In this document: positions 16,539 through 27,300 of the stretch, one piece after another
Position numbering within the stretch: position 1 is the stretch's first letter
Layout of the letters: the number at the start of each line of letters is the position of its first letter
DNA from: Bacteroides faecis MAJ27
Lineage (GTDB): Bacteria; Bacteroidota; Bacteroidia; Bacteroidales; Bacteroidaceae
Direction: 5' to 3'
Assembly (NCBI RefSeq): GCF_900106755.1
Contig: NZ_FNNN01000023.1
Coordinates: 1-64,000, forward strand
Length of the DNA: 64,000 nt
The notes under the pieces: generated by a model
Told to the model about the DNA's origin: nothing
Databases searched by the model: none
What the model saw: only the letters and a program-made list of their open reading frames with translations
Program-made: the position numbers and the translations under genes

Positions 16539-18008
16539 TTATTCTACTGGTTCCCATGTGATAGACTTCACGGTGAAATTGGAAGCTTTATTTGTGGTAT
16601 GCATTCTGAAGTATACAGGTGCTCCCGGTTCGGTTGCATAAGGATCGGTTATGTTATTATCTAATACGGCAACCTCAACACCATCAATAATCAGTTTAAG
16701 AACTAATGCGTTCGAACCTTCTTCTTTGTTGACAACAAGGAATTCGATCTTCTTCACTACATTCGTTTGTTCCGATGTCCAGGTAAATGTTTTCTGAGTC
16801 CAGTTTAAGCCTGAACCTCCACAAGTAAAGTTACTTTCTTTATTTGCGTAGAAATGCAAATGGAAGTTTGTATTTCCTGAGTTGGGCCACATATTAAACT
16901 CAATCCAATCTTCTCCGGTTAAATTGATAGATTCGAAATCGAATGCGAGACGTCCTTTTTTGAATAAATAGTTAGTGACTATTCCACTGCCATAGAGTGT
17001 CATGTAACCGGTTTCCTCATCCACAACATAGTTATCTGCTCCTCCTTCTTTCCAGAAAGCAGTACCCTGGCTGATGTCGAACGTAATGCCGTCAAATCCG
17101 TCGATGACTTCTTTGGTCTTCATAATGATGTGGCCGACACGGTTTACCATCAGATTATTAGTCGTTGTTGTCGTTACTTTCAACTCTGTTTCACTCAGTG
17201 CCTCAGCTTTCAGCCAACTCTGATATTCCTTAGGAACTTCAACTTTCCATTCTTTGTTTGCGCGAATCAGTACAGTCTTTTCCATACCACTGCCTGTTCC
17301 GGGCATGCTGATTGTTGTACTTTCGGGATCTTCTTCCAGTTCAATGATCACTCCATTTTGAGTAATGGTAAAGGTGTATTCTTCAAACTCAGTTTTTACA
17401 GTCAGCGTGCCTGCTCTCTTGGCGCCTGCATTGGCAGGCAGCGTCACAGTTACGGTTTCTGCTATGGCATCTTCATTACCTGTACCGGATGTTTTGTCGA
17501 TATTGGAAAGGAAAGCGGTGGAAGGAATGATTTCCCAAGCTTTGTTGGAAGCAATGGTAAAGGTGATGCTGCCGCCTTCTGTCGGTACCAGTTCATCGTA
17601 AGGAACCACCACCAGGTCTTCTTTCGAAGCCTGCTCGATAGTAACTACCTTGGTGCCTTCAACGCCTTCTGCCTTGATAGTCAGTTTGGCTGTACGTGCT
17701 TTCTTTCCTGTATTGTTTTCCATTGTCACCACAATCTCCGACACCAGTGAGCTGGCTGCACTCATCGAAGGAGTCGGCTTGCACCACTGCTGGTCGCTTT
17801 CGATCGTCCAGGGAGTGTTGGAGCTGATATTGAACACTACATTGCTCGGAGAAGTTGCCAAAGCAGTGTAAGACTCCAGAGCATCTATCTGGATATTGAG
17901 AGGGCCTTCCGGCTGTGAGTCGATGTCAAACTCCTGGCATGCTACAAAACTGAATGTGCACAGTGCAAGAATCAGTTGCATTAACGTGTTGCTATATAAC
18001 TTTTTCAT
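16539..18008 (-). CDS. BACON-domain surface glycan-binding lipoprotein (SusE/F position)
   Basis: The ATG of MKKLYSNT gives 489 residues; the longer frame opens with TTG. Lipobox FVAC, then QEFDID. BACON repeats run from about residue 45 to 320, with typical NTPWTIES..WCKPTPS and KKARTAKLTIKAEG strands. The last ~160 residues (from YMTLYGSGIV) look like a beta-sandwich carbohydrate-binding domain. It shares general layout with the next gene but not its C-terminal domain, so the two may bind different parts of the substrate. It starts 31 bases after the SusD gene. Confidence 0.8.
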   Translation of the reverse strand: MKKLYSNTLMQLILALCTFSFVACQEFDIDSQPEGPLNIQIDALESYTALATSPSNVVFNISSNTPWTIESDQQWCKPTPSMSAASSLVSEIVVTMENNTGKKARTAKLTIKAEGVEGTKVVTIEQASKEDLVVVPYDELVPTEGGSITFTIASNKAWEIIPSTAFLSNIDKTSGTGNEDAIAETVTVTLPANAGAKRAGTLTVKTEFEEYTFTITQNGVIIELEEDPESTTISMPGTGSGMEKTVLIRANKEWKVEVPKEYQSWLKAEALSETELKVTTTTTNNLMVNRVGHIIMKTKEVIDGFDGITFDISQGTAFWKEGGADNYVVDEETGYMTLYGSGIVTNYLFKKGRLAFDFESINLTGEDWIEFNMWPNSGNTNFHLHFYANKESNFTCGGSGLNWTQKTFTWTSEQTNVVKKIEFLVVNKEEGSNALVLKLIIDGVEVAVLDNNITDPYATEPGAPVYFRMHTTNKASNFTVKSITWEPVE

Positions 18009-18039
18009 ATATCTTTTAAATATTAGATTAGACAATTAA

Positions 18040-19770
18040 TTACCATCCTGTGTTTTGAGGATTTAAGTTTGTATTCTTGTATAGTTCGCTTTGAGGGATC
18101 GGATACAGATACATGCAATCTCTCCAGTTACGGGTTTCGTAAAGGTTCTTGTAGAAGTTGAACGTACCGTCCGCCTGCTTCTCGATCTTTACTCCATATA
18201 GTTCCCGCTGGGTAGTATCGGCAATCTTCCATCTCCGTACATCCCAGAAACGATGATCTTCGAAAGCAAACTCTACACGCCATTCATTGTACAGGCGTTC
18301 CATGAATTCATCTTTTCCCATGGAAGGAATCAACGGCATATCGGCATTCTTTCTCACTTCATTGATAGCCCACAGAGCAGAATACTTATAAGTCTCATCT
18401 GTGTAGTTGACATCATTGAAAGCGTTGACCATAGATTCCGCATACGTTAGTAATGTTTCCGCATAGCGGTAAATCACCCAATGATGCTTGCTGACAGCTT
18501 CTTTACCCGGTTCGAAGCTGGTAGCTTCCTGAATGTACTTGCGCAGGAAGTATCCTGTCGGTGAACCGCCTTGTGATACGATTCCGTCGTCGGCGCCACC
18601 TTTGAAGGTTTCAATGGTGTAGTCTTTAAACGACATTCCGTTGGCAAGAATAGCGCGGTAGAAACGTTTGTCACGATTCTCATAAGGTGATTGCGGGTCA
18701 AATGCAGGGTCTTCGCAAACCCATCCTGTGTTTTCTAGGGTTACTTTGTAACCGTTGACTGTCTCGAATGCGTCCACAAGGTTTTGTGATGGGTAATTGC
18801 TGTATGGGATAAGACTGGAAGTGCGTGTTCCCGCAGTCATGCGAAGCGGGAGATTAAACATTTCGAAGTCCGAATTATCACCATTGATCCTCATCAGTAC
18901 AACTTCTTTTGAGTCGAGGTTGTTGGCACTCTCCTGGGGGTCGAGAGAGTAAAGCCCTGTGTTGATAATATCTATTGCTGCTTTGGCAGACTTTTTCCAC
19001 AATTCGGTATCCATAGAAGGATTGTGTAGCTTACTGGCAGCATATAGCAGTGCTTTTGACTTTACTGCCATTGCAAAGCCTTTGGTCACTCTGCCGATTT
19101 CTGCTCCCGGTTCGTTTACATAGCTGTCCGGCAAGTTATTGGCAGCGTCGTCGCATTCACTGACAATGAAGCTGATTACTTCGCTGAATGGTGTCTTGCC
19201 GATTGTATTGGCTTCCTCTTCAGTCAGTACTTCCAATGGCATGGCGATGTCACCGTAGCGGCGTGCCAGTTCAAAGAAGTAGTGTGCCCGCAGCACTCTG
19301 GCTTCATAAGGGAAATATTTCAGCTGCTTCATCCAGTTTGTATATTGTCCGTCGTGCTCGTAGCGTGTGAAGTCCACTTGGGCAATCTCTGCTATAAAAC
19401 TGTTGGCAGCACGTATACCACGATACAGGGTCCATGAATCGTCATAAGTTTTAATAGGCGACCAGTTACCGTTATTGGTATTCTGGATATTATCTGCATA
19501 GGCTCCGAATTCGCCGTCATCACTGGCACAGTCGCGCATGGAATATATGTCTTCGGTGAAAATTCCGCCGGAGGTCGCAAACAGTCGGTAGCCTTGTGGC
19601 ATGTATGAGTATACGTGGGTAAGCATTGATTTGCTTGTACCGAAATACTTGTACATGTCTTCTTTTGTCTTCAGGTTGTTCGTTTCATCAAAGTCAAGGT
19701 AGTTGCACGAAGCAAAGACCAACGAAGACAAAATGGTTAAGAGTATGTATTTGGTTCTCATAATGTTCAT
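18040..19770 (-). CDS. SusD/RagB family lipoprotein (pair 2)
   Basis: A 576-residue SusD-like protein; a start at 19761 (MRTKY) is equally possible. The lipobox is FASC, followed by NYLDFDETNNLKTKEDMY, typical of the family. Features are the helical TPR-like core (YFPYEARVLRAHYFFELARRYG) and the C-terminal FEDHRFWDVRRWKIADT block and PIPQSELYKNTNLNPQNTGW ending. SusD proteins form a lid over the SusC barrel and bind glycan. It lies 13 bases after SusC 2 and is translated with it. Confidence 0.93.
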   Translation of the reverse strand: MNIMRTKYILLTILSSLVFASCNYLDFDETNNLKTKEDMYKYFGTSKSMLTHVYSYMPQGYRLFATSGGIFTEDIYSMRDCASDDGEFGAYADNIQNTNNGNWSPIKTYDDSWTLYRGIRAANSFIAEIAQVDFTRYEHDGQYTNWMKQLKYFPYEARVLRAHYFFELARRYGDIAMPLEVLTEEEANTIGKTPFSEVISFIVSECDDAANNLPDSYVNEPGAEIGRVTKGFAMAVKSKALLYAASKLHNPSMDTELWKKSAKAAIDIINTGLYSLDPQESANNLDSKEVVLMRINGDNSDFEMFNLPLRMTAGTRTSSLIPYSNYPSQNLVDAFETVNGYKVTLENTGWVCEDPAFDPQSPYENRDKRFYRAILANGMSFKDYTIETFKGGADDGIVSQGGSPTGYFLRKYIQEATSFEPGKEAVSKHHWVIYRYAETLLTYAESMVNAFNDVNYTDETYKYSALWAINEVRKNADMPLIPSMGKDEFMERLYNEWRVEFAFEDHRFWDVRRWKIADTTQRELYGVKIEKQADGTFNFYKNLYETRNWRDCMYLYPIPQSELYKNTNLNPQNTGW

Positions 19771-19783
19771 TTGTTACTTTGCA

Positions 19784-22564
19784 TTAAAAATTAAGTTTGA
19801 TACCTGCCCAATAACTTCTTGTCGACGGATAAGCGATGCCAAGTTGTTCCGGGTCGGCAAAATGGAGATTGTCTAATGAGAACAGATTGGTGCCTTGTAC
19901 GAATACTTTCAGGTCGGCAAAGCGAGTCTGCGATTTCGGGAAAGTGTAAGCTACCAATAGGTTACGAAGTTTCAGGAATGAACCGTCACGGTACCACAGT
20001 GAGCTGGCACGATAGTTATTCAAGTTTTCTTGAGTAGTCAGTCTCGGCATGGTTGCATTGGTCTTATTCTCCGGTGTCCAGCTTATTTCTTCATTCAGGA
20101 ATGTATTTGAAATGTTGCCATTGCTTACAAGTGGACTATAAAGCGGACTGTTGAGCAATGAAACAGTGACTCCGGTCATTCCCTGGAAATCAGCGGAAAG
20201 CTCCACTCTCTTGTATGAGAAGTTCAGATTGAATCCGAAATAGAAGCGTGGAACAGATGAACCGAACATTTTCACAACGTCTTTCTCGTCGATGCGGTTG
20301 TCACCGTTCTGATCTTTGTATTTCACGTCACCGGGAGCTACGTCCGAGAAGGTTTGTTGCGGACTGTTGTTGATTTCCTGCTGGCTGTTGAAGAAGCCGA
20401 TAGCTTCCAGACCGTACATCTGTCCGATACGGTTGCCCTTGGTATACAAGTAGTCGTACTCCTGATATGCCTGGTTTACATTGACTACCTCTGTATTCAG
20501 ATATGACATGCTGGCACCAATACCATAATGGAAATCACCGATCTTATCATTCCAACTCAAAGAAGCATCCAGTCCTTTGTATTTATAGATTCCTTCGTTC
20601 ACCTGACCTACTGTGATACCGATAATACCGGAAGTAGAATTGGCACCTGACACAAGTATATCCGAACGTTTTTCGTAGAAACCTTCTACTGTTGCATTCA
20701 AACGATTATCAAAAGCAGCGAGATCAAATCCGAAAGTCGCTTTCTGTGATTTTTCCGCTACCAGGCCGATAACCGGCAGATCGCCTTCGCTGCCACCGGA
20801 CTGTCCTCCGGCATTCACTCCGAAGTTATAACCGGCACCGCCGCTGCCATAAGACTGACGCCATAGTTCGTGGCTCAGATTGCCGTCCCATCCGGACAGA
20901 CCGTAAGAGGCGCGAATCTTGAAGAGATTGATCGGTGTCACCTTTTCCATAAACGCTTCGTTGGAGACGATCCATGCAGCAGAAACGGCAGGATAGTTCG
21001 AGTATTTGTCTCCGTCGGGCAGGTAAGCTGATCCCGAACGGTTGAATACGGCATTGAGGCTGTAACGGTTGTCGTAAGTATATGTGGCGTTCACCAGCAC
21101 AGACTGATTCTTCTGAGAGTTGTTTCTGCCGTTTTTGACTACAGACTGCATATCATAAATCAATGCTCCTCCCACCTGGTGTTTGCCAAAAGTGCGGTTA
21201 TAATCCACCTTTGCCTGGAAATCGCTGCGTAGCATCAGTCTTTCGAAAGGCTGTGTATGCCCCAGTGTTTCGGAGTCTGTACCATAAATGGCGGGAGTTG
21301 TCACCAGTGTACCATCGCTGGTGATACTTGCATTGCTGTTCATGTAACGATACTCTTTATTGGTGGTTTCATTCATTCCTCCGATATTATCGAAAGAGAC
21401 GGATGCTTCGGCTGCCAGTCCTTTGGTCAACGCACTTAAATCCTGACGGATGCTCAGGTCGGCGAGTAGTGTTCCGTATACGTTACGGATGTGTCCATAG
21501 TCTTTCAACAGAGCTACCGGATTACCGGTTCCGTACACAGAGCTACCTCCATAAATGCCATTCTCATAACGAATGGGGAATGCAGCAGATGGAATGCCAT
21601 AGATTTTATTGAAAATAGTGTTGCGTCCATAGCGGGTACCTCTGAGTTCTTTCAGTCTGCCCACAATACCGGCTTTCAGCAATGTGCTTTCCGTCACTTT
21701 TACGTCCAGATTGGTACGCACAGTCAGACGTGTGTCTGTAGGTGTAGTGTCGAAACGTGTATCTTCCGTGTTTTTTTTCAACATGGAGCGATCCCGGTAA
21801 TAGTCTACTACCGTGTAAAAACGGAACTTGTCACTACCTCCGCTGAAAGACATTTTCAGGTTGTGGGTCAATCCTGTGTTGTTCAGCGTTTCATTCCACC
21901 AGTCTACATTCGGATAATCATACGGATAGATTCCTGTCCGGAAAGCATCCAGTTCCTGTGCATTGTAGCGTGCAGGCAGACCGTCTCCGCTTAATGCGGT
22001 GTTAAGAGCGTTCGCATACGTATAGGCATCTGCGAAGTCCGGAGAACGGAATTGGGTATTGACACCGAAATTATAGTCCACATTTACCTTCAGACCATTG
22101 CTTATTCCGCGTTTAGTCGTGATCAGTACTACTCCATTCGCACCACGCATACCGTAGAGAGCAGCGGCTGCCGCATCTTTCAGAACGTAGCATGATTCGA
22201 TTTCCATCGAAGTGATGTCGCTGATATCACGTGGGAAACCATCAATTAATACTAGCGGGGCATTTCCGTGTATAGAGAGGGTGGATACGTTATCGGCTGA
22301 CGAGCCTGTACCCTGATATACATTCAGACCTGCCACTTTTCCATACAAAGCTTTGCTGATATCTATGTACGGGGATTTTTCGAATGCGGAAGCATTGACT
22401 CCGTTGATAGAGTAACTGCTGGTCCGGGAAGATACGTTCATCTGGTAGCCGATGCTCAGTGTATCTGCCAGCTGCATTTCCGAAGCAGCTTTCGATGTCT
22501 GTGCATTCAGGGATACCGAACCTCCCAGGAGCAGAGTGATTAATATATAATTTATTTTATTCAT
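19784..22564 (-). CDS. SusC/RagA family TonB-dependent transporter (pair 2), no N-terminal CarboxypepD_reg-like domain
   Basis: A 926-residue outer-membrane transporter with signal peptide (ending LNAQ). After it comes a short Ser-rich stretch and directly the plug (LYGKVAGLNVYQG, VLKDAAAAALYGMRGANGVVLITT), then a ~700-residue barrel ending in KLNF. Most SusC proteins, including pair 1 here, have an ~80-residue beta-sandwich before the plug; it is missing. No clear TonB box was picked out. It imports oligosaccharides in TonB-dependent fashion with the SusD 13 bases downstream, and starts 29 bases after SusD 1. Confidence 0.92.
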   Translation of the reverse strand: MNKINYILITLLLGGSVSLNAQTSKAASEMQLADTLSIGYQMNVSSRTSSYSINGVNASAFEKSPYIDISKALYGKVAGLNVYQGTGSSADNVSTLSIHGNAPLVLIDGFPRDISDITSMEIESCYVLKDAAAAALYGMRGANGVVLITTKRGISNGLKVNVDYNFGVNTQFRSPDFADAYTYANALNTALSGDGLPARYNAQELDAFRTGIYPYDYPNVDWWNETLNNTGLTHNLKMSFSGGSDKFRFYTVVDYYRDRSMLKKNTEDTRFDTTPTDTRLTVRTNLDVKVTESTLLKAGIVGRLKELRGTRYGRNTIFNKIYGIPSAAFPIRYENGIYGGSSVYGTGNPVALLKDYGHIRNVYGTLLADLSIRQDLSALTKGLAAEASVSFDNIGGMNETTNKEYRYMNSNASITSDGTLVTTPAIYGTDSETLGHTQPFERLMLRSDFQAKVDYNRTFGKHQVGGALIYDMQSVVKNGRNNSQKNQSVLVNATYTYDNRYSLNAVFNRSGSAYLPDGDKYSNYPAVSAAWIVSNEAFMEKVTPINLFKIRASYGLSGWDGNLSHELWRQSYGSGGAGYNFGVNAGGQSGGSEGDLPVIGLVAEKSQKATFGFDLAAFDNRLNATVEGFYEKRSDILVSGANSTSGIIGITVGQVNEGIYKYKGLDASLSWNDKIGDFHYGIGASMSYLNTEVVNVNQAYQEYDYLYTKGNRIGQMYGLEAIGFFNSQQEINNSPQQTFSDVAPGDVKYKDQNGDNRIDEKDVVKMFGSSVPRFYFGFNLNFSYKRVELSADFQGMTGVTVSLLNSPLYSPLVSNGNISNTFLNEEISWTPENKTNATMPRLTTQENLNNYRASSLWYRDGSFLKLRNLLVAYTFPKSQTRFADLKVFVQGTNLFSLDNLHFADPEQLGIAYPSTRSYWAGIKLNF

Positions 22565-22593
22565 TGTTCAAACGATATTAGTTAACGTGTCAT

Positions 22594-24351
22594 TTACCAG
22601 CCCGGGTTTTGGGTCATTCCATATTGCTTGTTGATTTCCTCCTGAGGAATCGGAGCCAGATACCACTTGGTATCCCAGTTGGTAGCCCAGTAATGGTCTC
22701 CCAGTTCGATCTTCTCGAAGGTGAACTCAGTCGGATTGTTCAAGTCGTTACCTCTGCTTCTGAGTCCGTACAACTTCTTCTTGAAGTCGCTCTGACGGTC
22801 TCTGCGAACGAGGTCGAACCAGCGTACTTCTTCAAATCCTAATTCGAGTGCTCTTTCTCTCAGTACGGCTTCGAGGAACTGATCGTGATTCATTGTCTTG
22901 GAAAGTTCCGGCAGACCTACTCTCTTTCGTACGTCGTTTACCATTTTGTAAGCCTCGTCGGTAGGGCGTCCGTTGACTTCGTTGAGTACTTCCGCATATC
23001 CCAGCATGATTTCCGCCAGACGGGTGTGTGACCATTGTACCGGACCTTCGCGATCGTTGTTTTCCTGTAAGATGTACTTCATGATCAGGAATCCGCTACC
23101 GTCTTTGTAGTCGGCATGGTTGATATAAACAGGAGCTGTTGTTCCGTTGCAGTAGGTGTCTCCAGGACAAGCTACATTTTCATACAGACGTGGGTCGCGG
23201 GTGGGCACCATTTCGCCTTTTGTAAAGAACGGTTGCTTGGAGGGTGACTTCCAGTCGAAATTTGCCGGAAAATCAGTTCCGTCTTCCCACGGAAACATAT
23301 CTACATAGTTCAATGTAGGGCCGCTGTAATAACGTTGGCCGATAAAGCTGCTGTGAACATCGGAGCCATATCCTTGACGGGTAGAGATTAATATTTCTGT
23401 TCCGCCGCGGTTGTAGTAGGCCTGACGATAGGCCAGACGTCTTGCCCGGTGCGTCTCTTCCGTAGGTTGAATCAGTTCGTATTCACCCCGTCTCTGTACT
23501 TCCGTGAAAAAGGCTGCGCCTGCTTCTGCGGCATCTTTCCATCGTTGGTCGCTGTAATTTCCGTAGCAGGTATATTCGTCTGCCTCCGGATGCCATTTGG
23601 TGTTTGAGTTGAAAGTCGGACTGGCTGCCCATTGCAAGACCTTGAACTTTAATGCCATCGCTCCTGCCAGTGTCATACGTCCGTCATCAGCTTTCTCGGC
23701 TTTCCAGGCCAGATTGGAGTTGATGGCTTCGTTGAGCAATCCTACGATCTTCTCTACCGTTTCGGCAAAAGTGATACGGGGGAAATTCATTGTCTCGTTT
23801 ACGTCTACATAGTGGTCCAGCCATGTCACACCGCCTACATATCTCAGCATTTCGAAATAGCAGAGGGAGATCAAAACTTTGGCTTCCGCGATCCGTTCAC
23901 TTTTCTCGCTGGCTGTCATGTCGGGCACTTTCTCTACGTTCTCGATATATAACCAAGCGTAACGGATGGTGGTCCAGTCGGACTTGCTTCCATAACGGTA
24001 AGCGGAATTCTTTGGGACGTTGTTGGCACTGAGTGCTCCGTTGTAATAGAGCTTGACAGGCCCATCACTGATATTGTCACGGAAACTGTAACACAAGTCT
24101 GTGATTGATTCAAGGATGTTCACACCCAATTTGTAGTCAGAGCCGGTCGGTAGCCCATAAGGTAATCCGGTATATGCTTTGGTCAGCACCTTTTCGGCAT
24201 TTATTTTTGAAGAGAACATTTCTTCGGTAGTCGCTCCGGAACTCTCAGGCTGGTCGCCCAGAAATTTATCCCCGAAGCTGATTTCAGAACAAGAGGAGGC
24301 TATCAGTACGCAACCTAATGCTATTCCGAGTCCTTTTATTATTCTATTCAT
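22594..24351 (-). CDS. SusD/RagB family lipoprotein (pair 1)
   Basis: A 585-residue SusD-like lipoprotein (IASSC, Cys21, then SEISFGDKFLGDQ). It has the usual ISLCYFEMLRYVGG helix, the ERALELGFEEVRWFDLVRRDRQ segment and the closing APIPQEEINKQYGMTQNPGW. It is only weakly similar to the SusD of pair 2, so the pairs probably prefer different oligosaccharides. It starts 11 bases after the SusC 1 stop. Confidence 0.93.
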   Translation of the reverse strand: MNRIIKGLGIALGCVLIASSCSEISFGDKFLGDQPESSGATTEEMFSSKINAEKVLTKAYTGLPYGLPTGSDYKLGVNILESITDLCYSFRDNISDGPVKLYYNGALSANNVPKNSAYRYGSKSDWTTIRYAWLYIENVEKVPDMTASEKSERIAEAKVLISLCYFEMLRYVGGVTWLDHYVDVNETMNFPRITFAETVEKIVGLLNEAINSNLAWKAEKADDGRMTLAGAMALKFKVLQWAASPTFNSNTKWHPEADEYTCYGNYSDQRWKDAAEAGAAFFTEVQRRGEYELIQPTEETHRARRLAYRQAYYNRGGTEILISTRQGYGSDVHSSFIGQRYYSGPTLNYVDMFPWEDGTDFPANFDWKSPSKQPFFTKGEMVPTRDPRLYENVACPGDTYCNGTTAPVYINHADYKDGSGFLIMKYILQENNDREGPVQWSHTRLAEIMLGYAEVLNEVNGRPTDEAYKMVNDVRKRVGLPELSKTMNHDQFLEAVLRERALELGFEEVRWFDLVRRDRQSDFKKKLYGLRSRGNDLNNPTEFTFEKIELGDHYWATNWDTKWYLAPIPQEEINKQYGMTQNPGW

Positions 24352-24362
24352 ACAGTCGTTTT

Positions 24363-27300
24363 TTAGAAGTTAAGATTTAAACCGAAGCTATATACTTTGA
24401 TCAGCGGATAATCTCCGAATCGGTTAGGATCACTTTCCGGATCAAGATATTTAAGCGGTGAGAAGGTCAGCAGGTTGTAGCCGCTGAAGTTTAATCCGAG
24501 TGAGCTGAGACCCAGTTTCTTCAGGAATTTCTTTCCGGTGATGGTATAACCGAAGCTCAGACTTTTCAAACGGAGATAGGAAGCATCCACTAGCCAAAGA
24601 GTAGAGGGCTCGGAGTTCCAGCTTTCCGATTCTTCCGACGGACGTGGATAAACAGCTCCCAGTTGGTTTTCCGGGGTCCAGCAACCATCGTAGAAGTAAG
24701 TCAGCAAACCACGCTTTCCGGCATTCGTATAAGGGATGCGGTATTCGATGTCATACATTCTGTTAACGTTCTTGGAACCTACCCATTGCATGGTGAAGTT
24801 GAATCCTTTCCAGTCGAATCCCATGTTCATACCGAAAACGTATTCCGGACGGGTAGCATAACCTGCTACGCTCTTGTCATTACCGTCCACGATGTGGTCT
24901 CCGTTGAGGTCGGCGTACATGGCGTCACCCGGATACACCTTCTGATAAGGCTGAGGCAGTTCCGGCTTTAAGGTCAGTTCGCCGTCAGCTCCGGTGATGA
25001 AGTCGCTGTACTGATAGAGACGGATGTAGTTGTATACTCCGGTCTGGCGTCCGGTAGAGCCACCGGTCTGGTTCATATAAGAGAATTGCTTGGGCACTTC
25101 GTCCATATAGAGGATTTTGTTGCGTGCGAAAGAGACGTTGGCATCCACATAATAATTGAAGTCTTTTCCGATTTTATCGCGCCAGCCGAGAGAAACTTCG
25201 TAACCGTGGTTGTCTACCTTACCAATGTTCAGGTTAGGCAGTGCAGTTGCGATGATGCTTGGAGTCGATTCCGGAGAGATCAGAATACCTGTGCGGTGTT
25301 CGATAAAGTAGTCGAAGGTAGCGGACAGGCGGCTGTTGAAGAATTTAAGATCGATACCGTAGTTCTGCTTGTCGGCTGTTTCCCAGGTTACTGCCGGGTT
25401 ACCCATACGTGAGATGGCTGCTGCCGATTGGGAAATCGGATTGTCCACACCGAAGCTGTAACTGCCCGATGATCCCCATACGGCAGGCATGTACATAAAG
25501 CGTGAGTCCACTCCCTTGTCGTTACCGACACGTCCCCAGGATGCTCTGAGTTTCAGGTAGTCTACGATTTTCTGGTTTTCCATAAACTTCTCGGCAGTTG
25601 CGATCCATCCGGCAGAGAAGGAAGGGAATACACCGAAACGTGTGCTGCCCGGAGCAAAGTTTTCCGAACCGTTGTAGCCGACGTTTACGTCGAGCAGATA
25701 TTTACTTTGATAGGCATAAGTAGCACGTCCTACCAGTCCTACGTAGTTACGGGGCAGATAAGTGTAGCTGTCCGGATAATAGTTACGCGACTGATTGTAA
25801 AGGAACAGACCGGATATTCTGTGGTCGCCGAATGTACGGTCATAGTTGATACGTCCTTCCAGATACCAGTTCTGTCCGCGTCCGCTGCTTTCCGAGTAAG
25901 TGAGCGGAGTATCGCTGCCGCTGGGTACATAGATAAGTGATTTATCGTAGTCAGGATCGGTCTGTGACATCGTACCGTTGGTGTCAAAGTATGATTTATA
26001 GTACACGGTCTGCGCTTCGATGGCGCCTCCCGTACGTACTTTTTCCAGTTTGAATTTATTGTCGTAAGCACCTTTCACGGAAACGCTCAGTCCCGGAGTG
26101 ATAAAGTCCAGTTTCTGTGTGATGTCCAAATCCAGATTCAATGTCGTGTCATACGTTTGATTGTAACCTTGTCCGTAGAATACGAACATACCGTCACGCA
26201 TCACTTCTCCCAGCGGAACCATATCTTTAGGAATCAGTGTACGTACTCCGTTGATAAATCCCGGTCCGGCAAACGGATGTGACCAGATCTGTGCGATTAC
26301 CCAAGGATTCTGGTCTTCTCCCGTACCCGAAACGACGCTGCGCGGTTCCTGTATCTTACCTAAAACACCACCGACACCGAGTTTCATCGAAGTGGTCTTG
26401 GTCAGATTGGCATCGATATTGGCGCGGTAGTTATAGCGGTTGTAACGATAGTTATTGTCGTACATTTGTCCGGGAAGTTCTTTCAGAAGTCCGTTCTGAT
26501 AAGTATAACCTACTGAGATGAAGTATCGTACATTATCACTACCGCCGGAGATGTTTAGGTTGTTCTGGCTTTGAAGATAGATATTATTAAAAATATACTT
26601 CTTCCAGTCCATACTGGGATACATGATGGGGTCTGAGCCGGTACGATAGGCTTCTACCTGTTCCGGAGTGAAGTATAACTTAGGATTCGTAACGTGGTCC
26701 ATCTCCTGCTTCATATTCCAGAAACGTGCGAACTCGTAACTTCCGGTCTGCTCTACCAGTGAGATGGGCTGTTGCAGACCCAGTTTGGTGCTGGCGGAAA
26801 TCTGCGTTTTGCCTGCTTTACCTCTTCGGGTGGTGATCAATACAACGCCATTAGCACCTCTTACTCCGAATACAGCGGTGGAAGAGGCGTCTTTCAATAC
26901 TGAAATACTTTCGATTTCGTTCGGGTCGATTTGTGAAAACTCACGTTCTATTCCGTCTACTAAGACCAGGGGCTTGGATTGTGAATCATTTAATGAACCG
27001 ACACCACGTACGTAGATGGCAGCAGCATCTTTACCTGGCTGTCCGGTGGTCTGTACGGAAGATACACCCGGCAGTGCTCCTGCGAGGAGGTTCGTGATAC
27101 TTGTTGCCGGAGATTTGATCAGCTCTTTGTTGTCGATGGAGGAGACGGCACTGGTAAGCATGCGCTTGTCCTGATTACCGTAGGCGATAGCTACAATTTC
27201 CACTTCACCGAGGTTCTGTGCATCTTCTTTTAAGGAAACATTGATGATTGTTCTGTCTCCGACCACGATCTCTTGGGTTACATACCCGATAAAGGAAATG

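Noticed and set aside
17130..17750. Plus-strand open frame of 206 residues opposite a BACON lipoprotein
   Set aside because: Its low-complexity Cys/Phe pattern is typical of antisense reading of beta-rich repeats.
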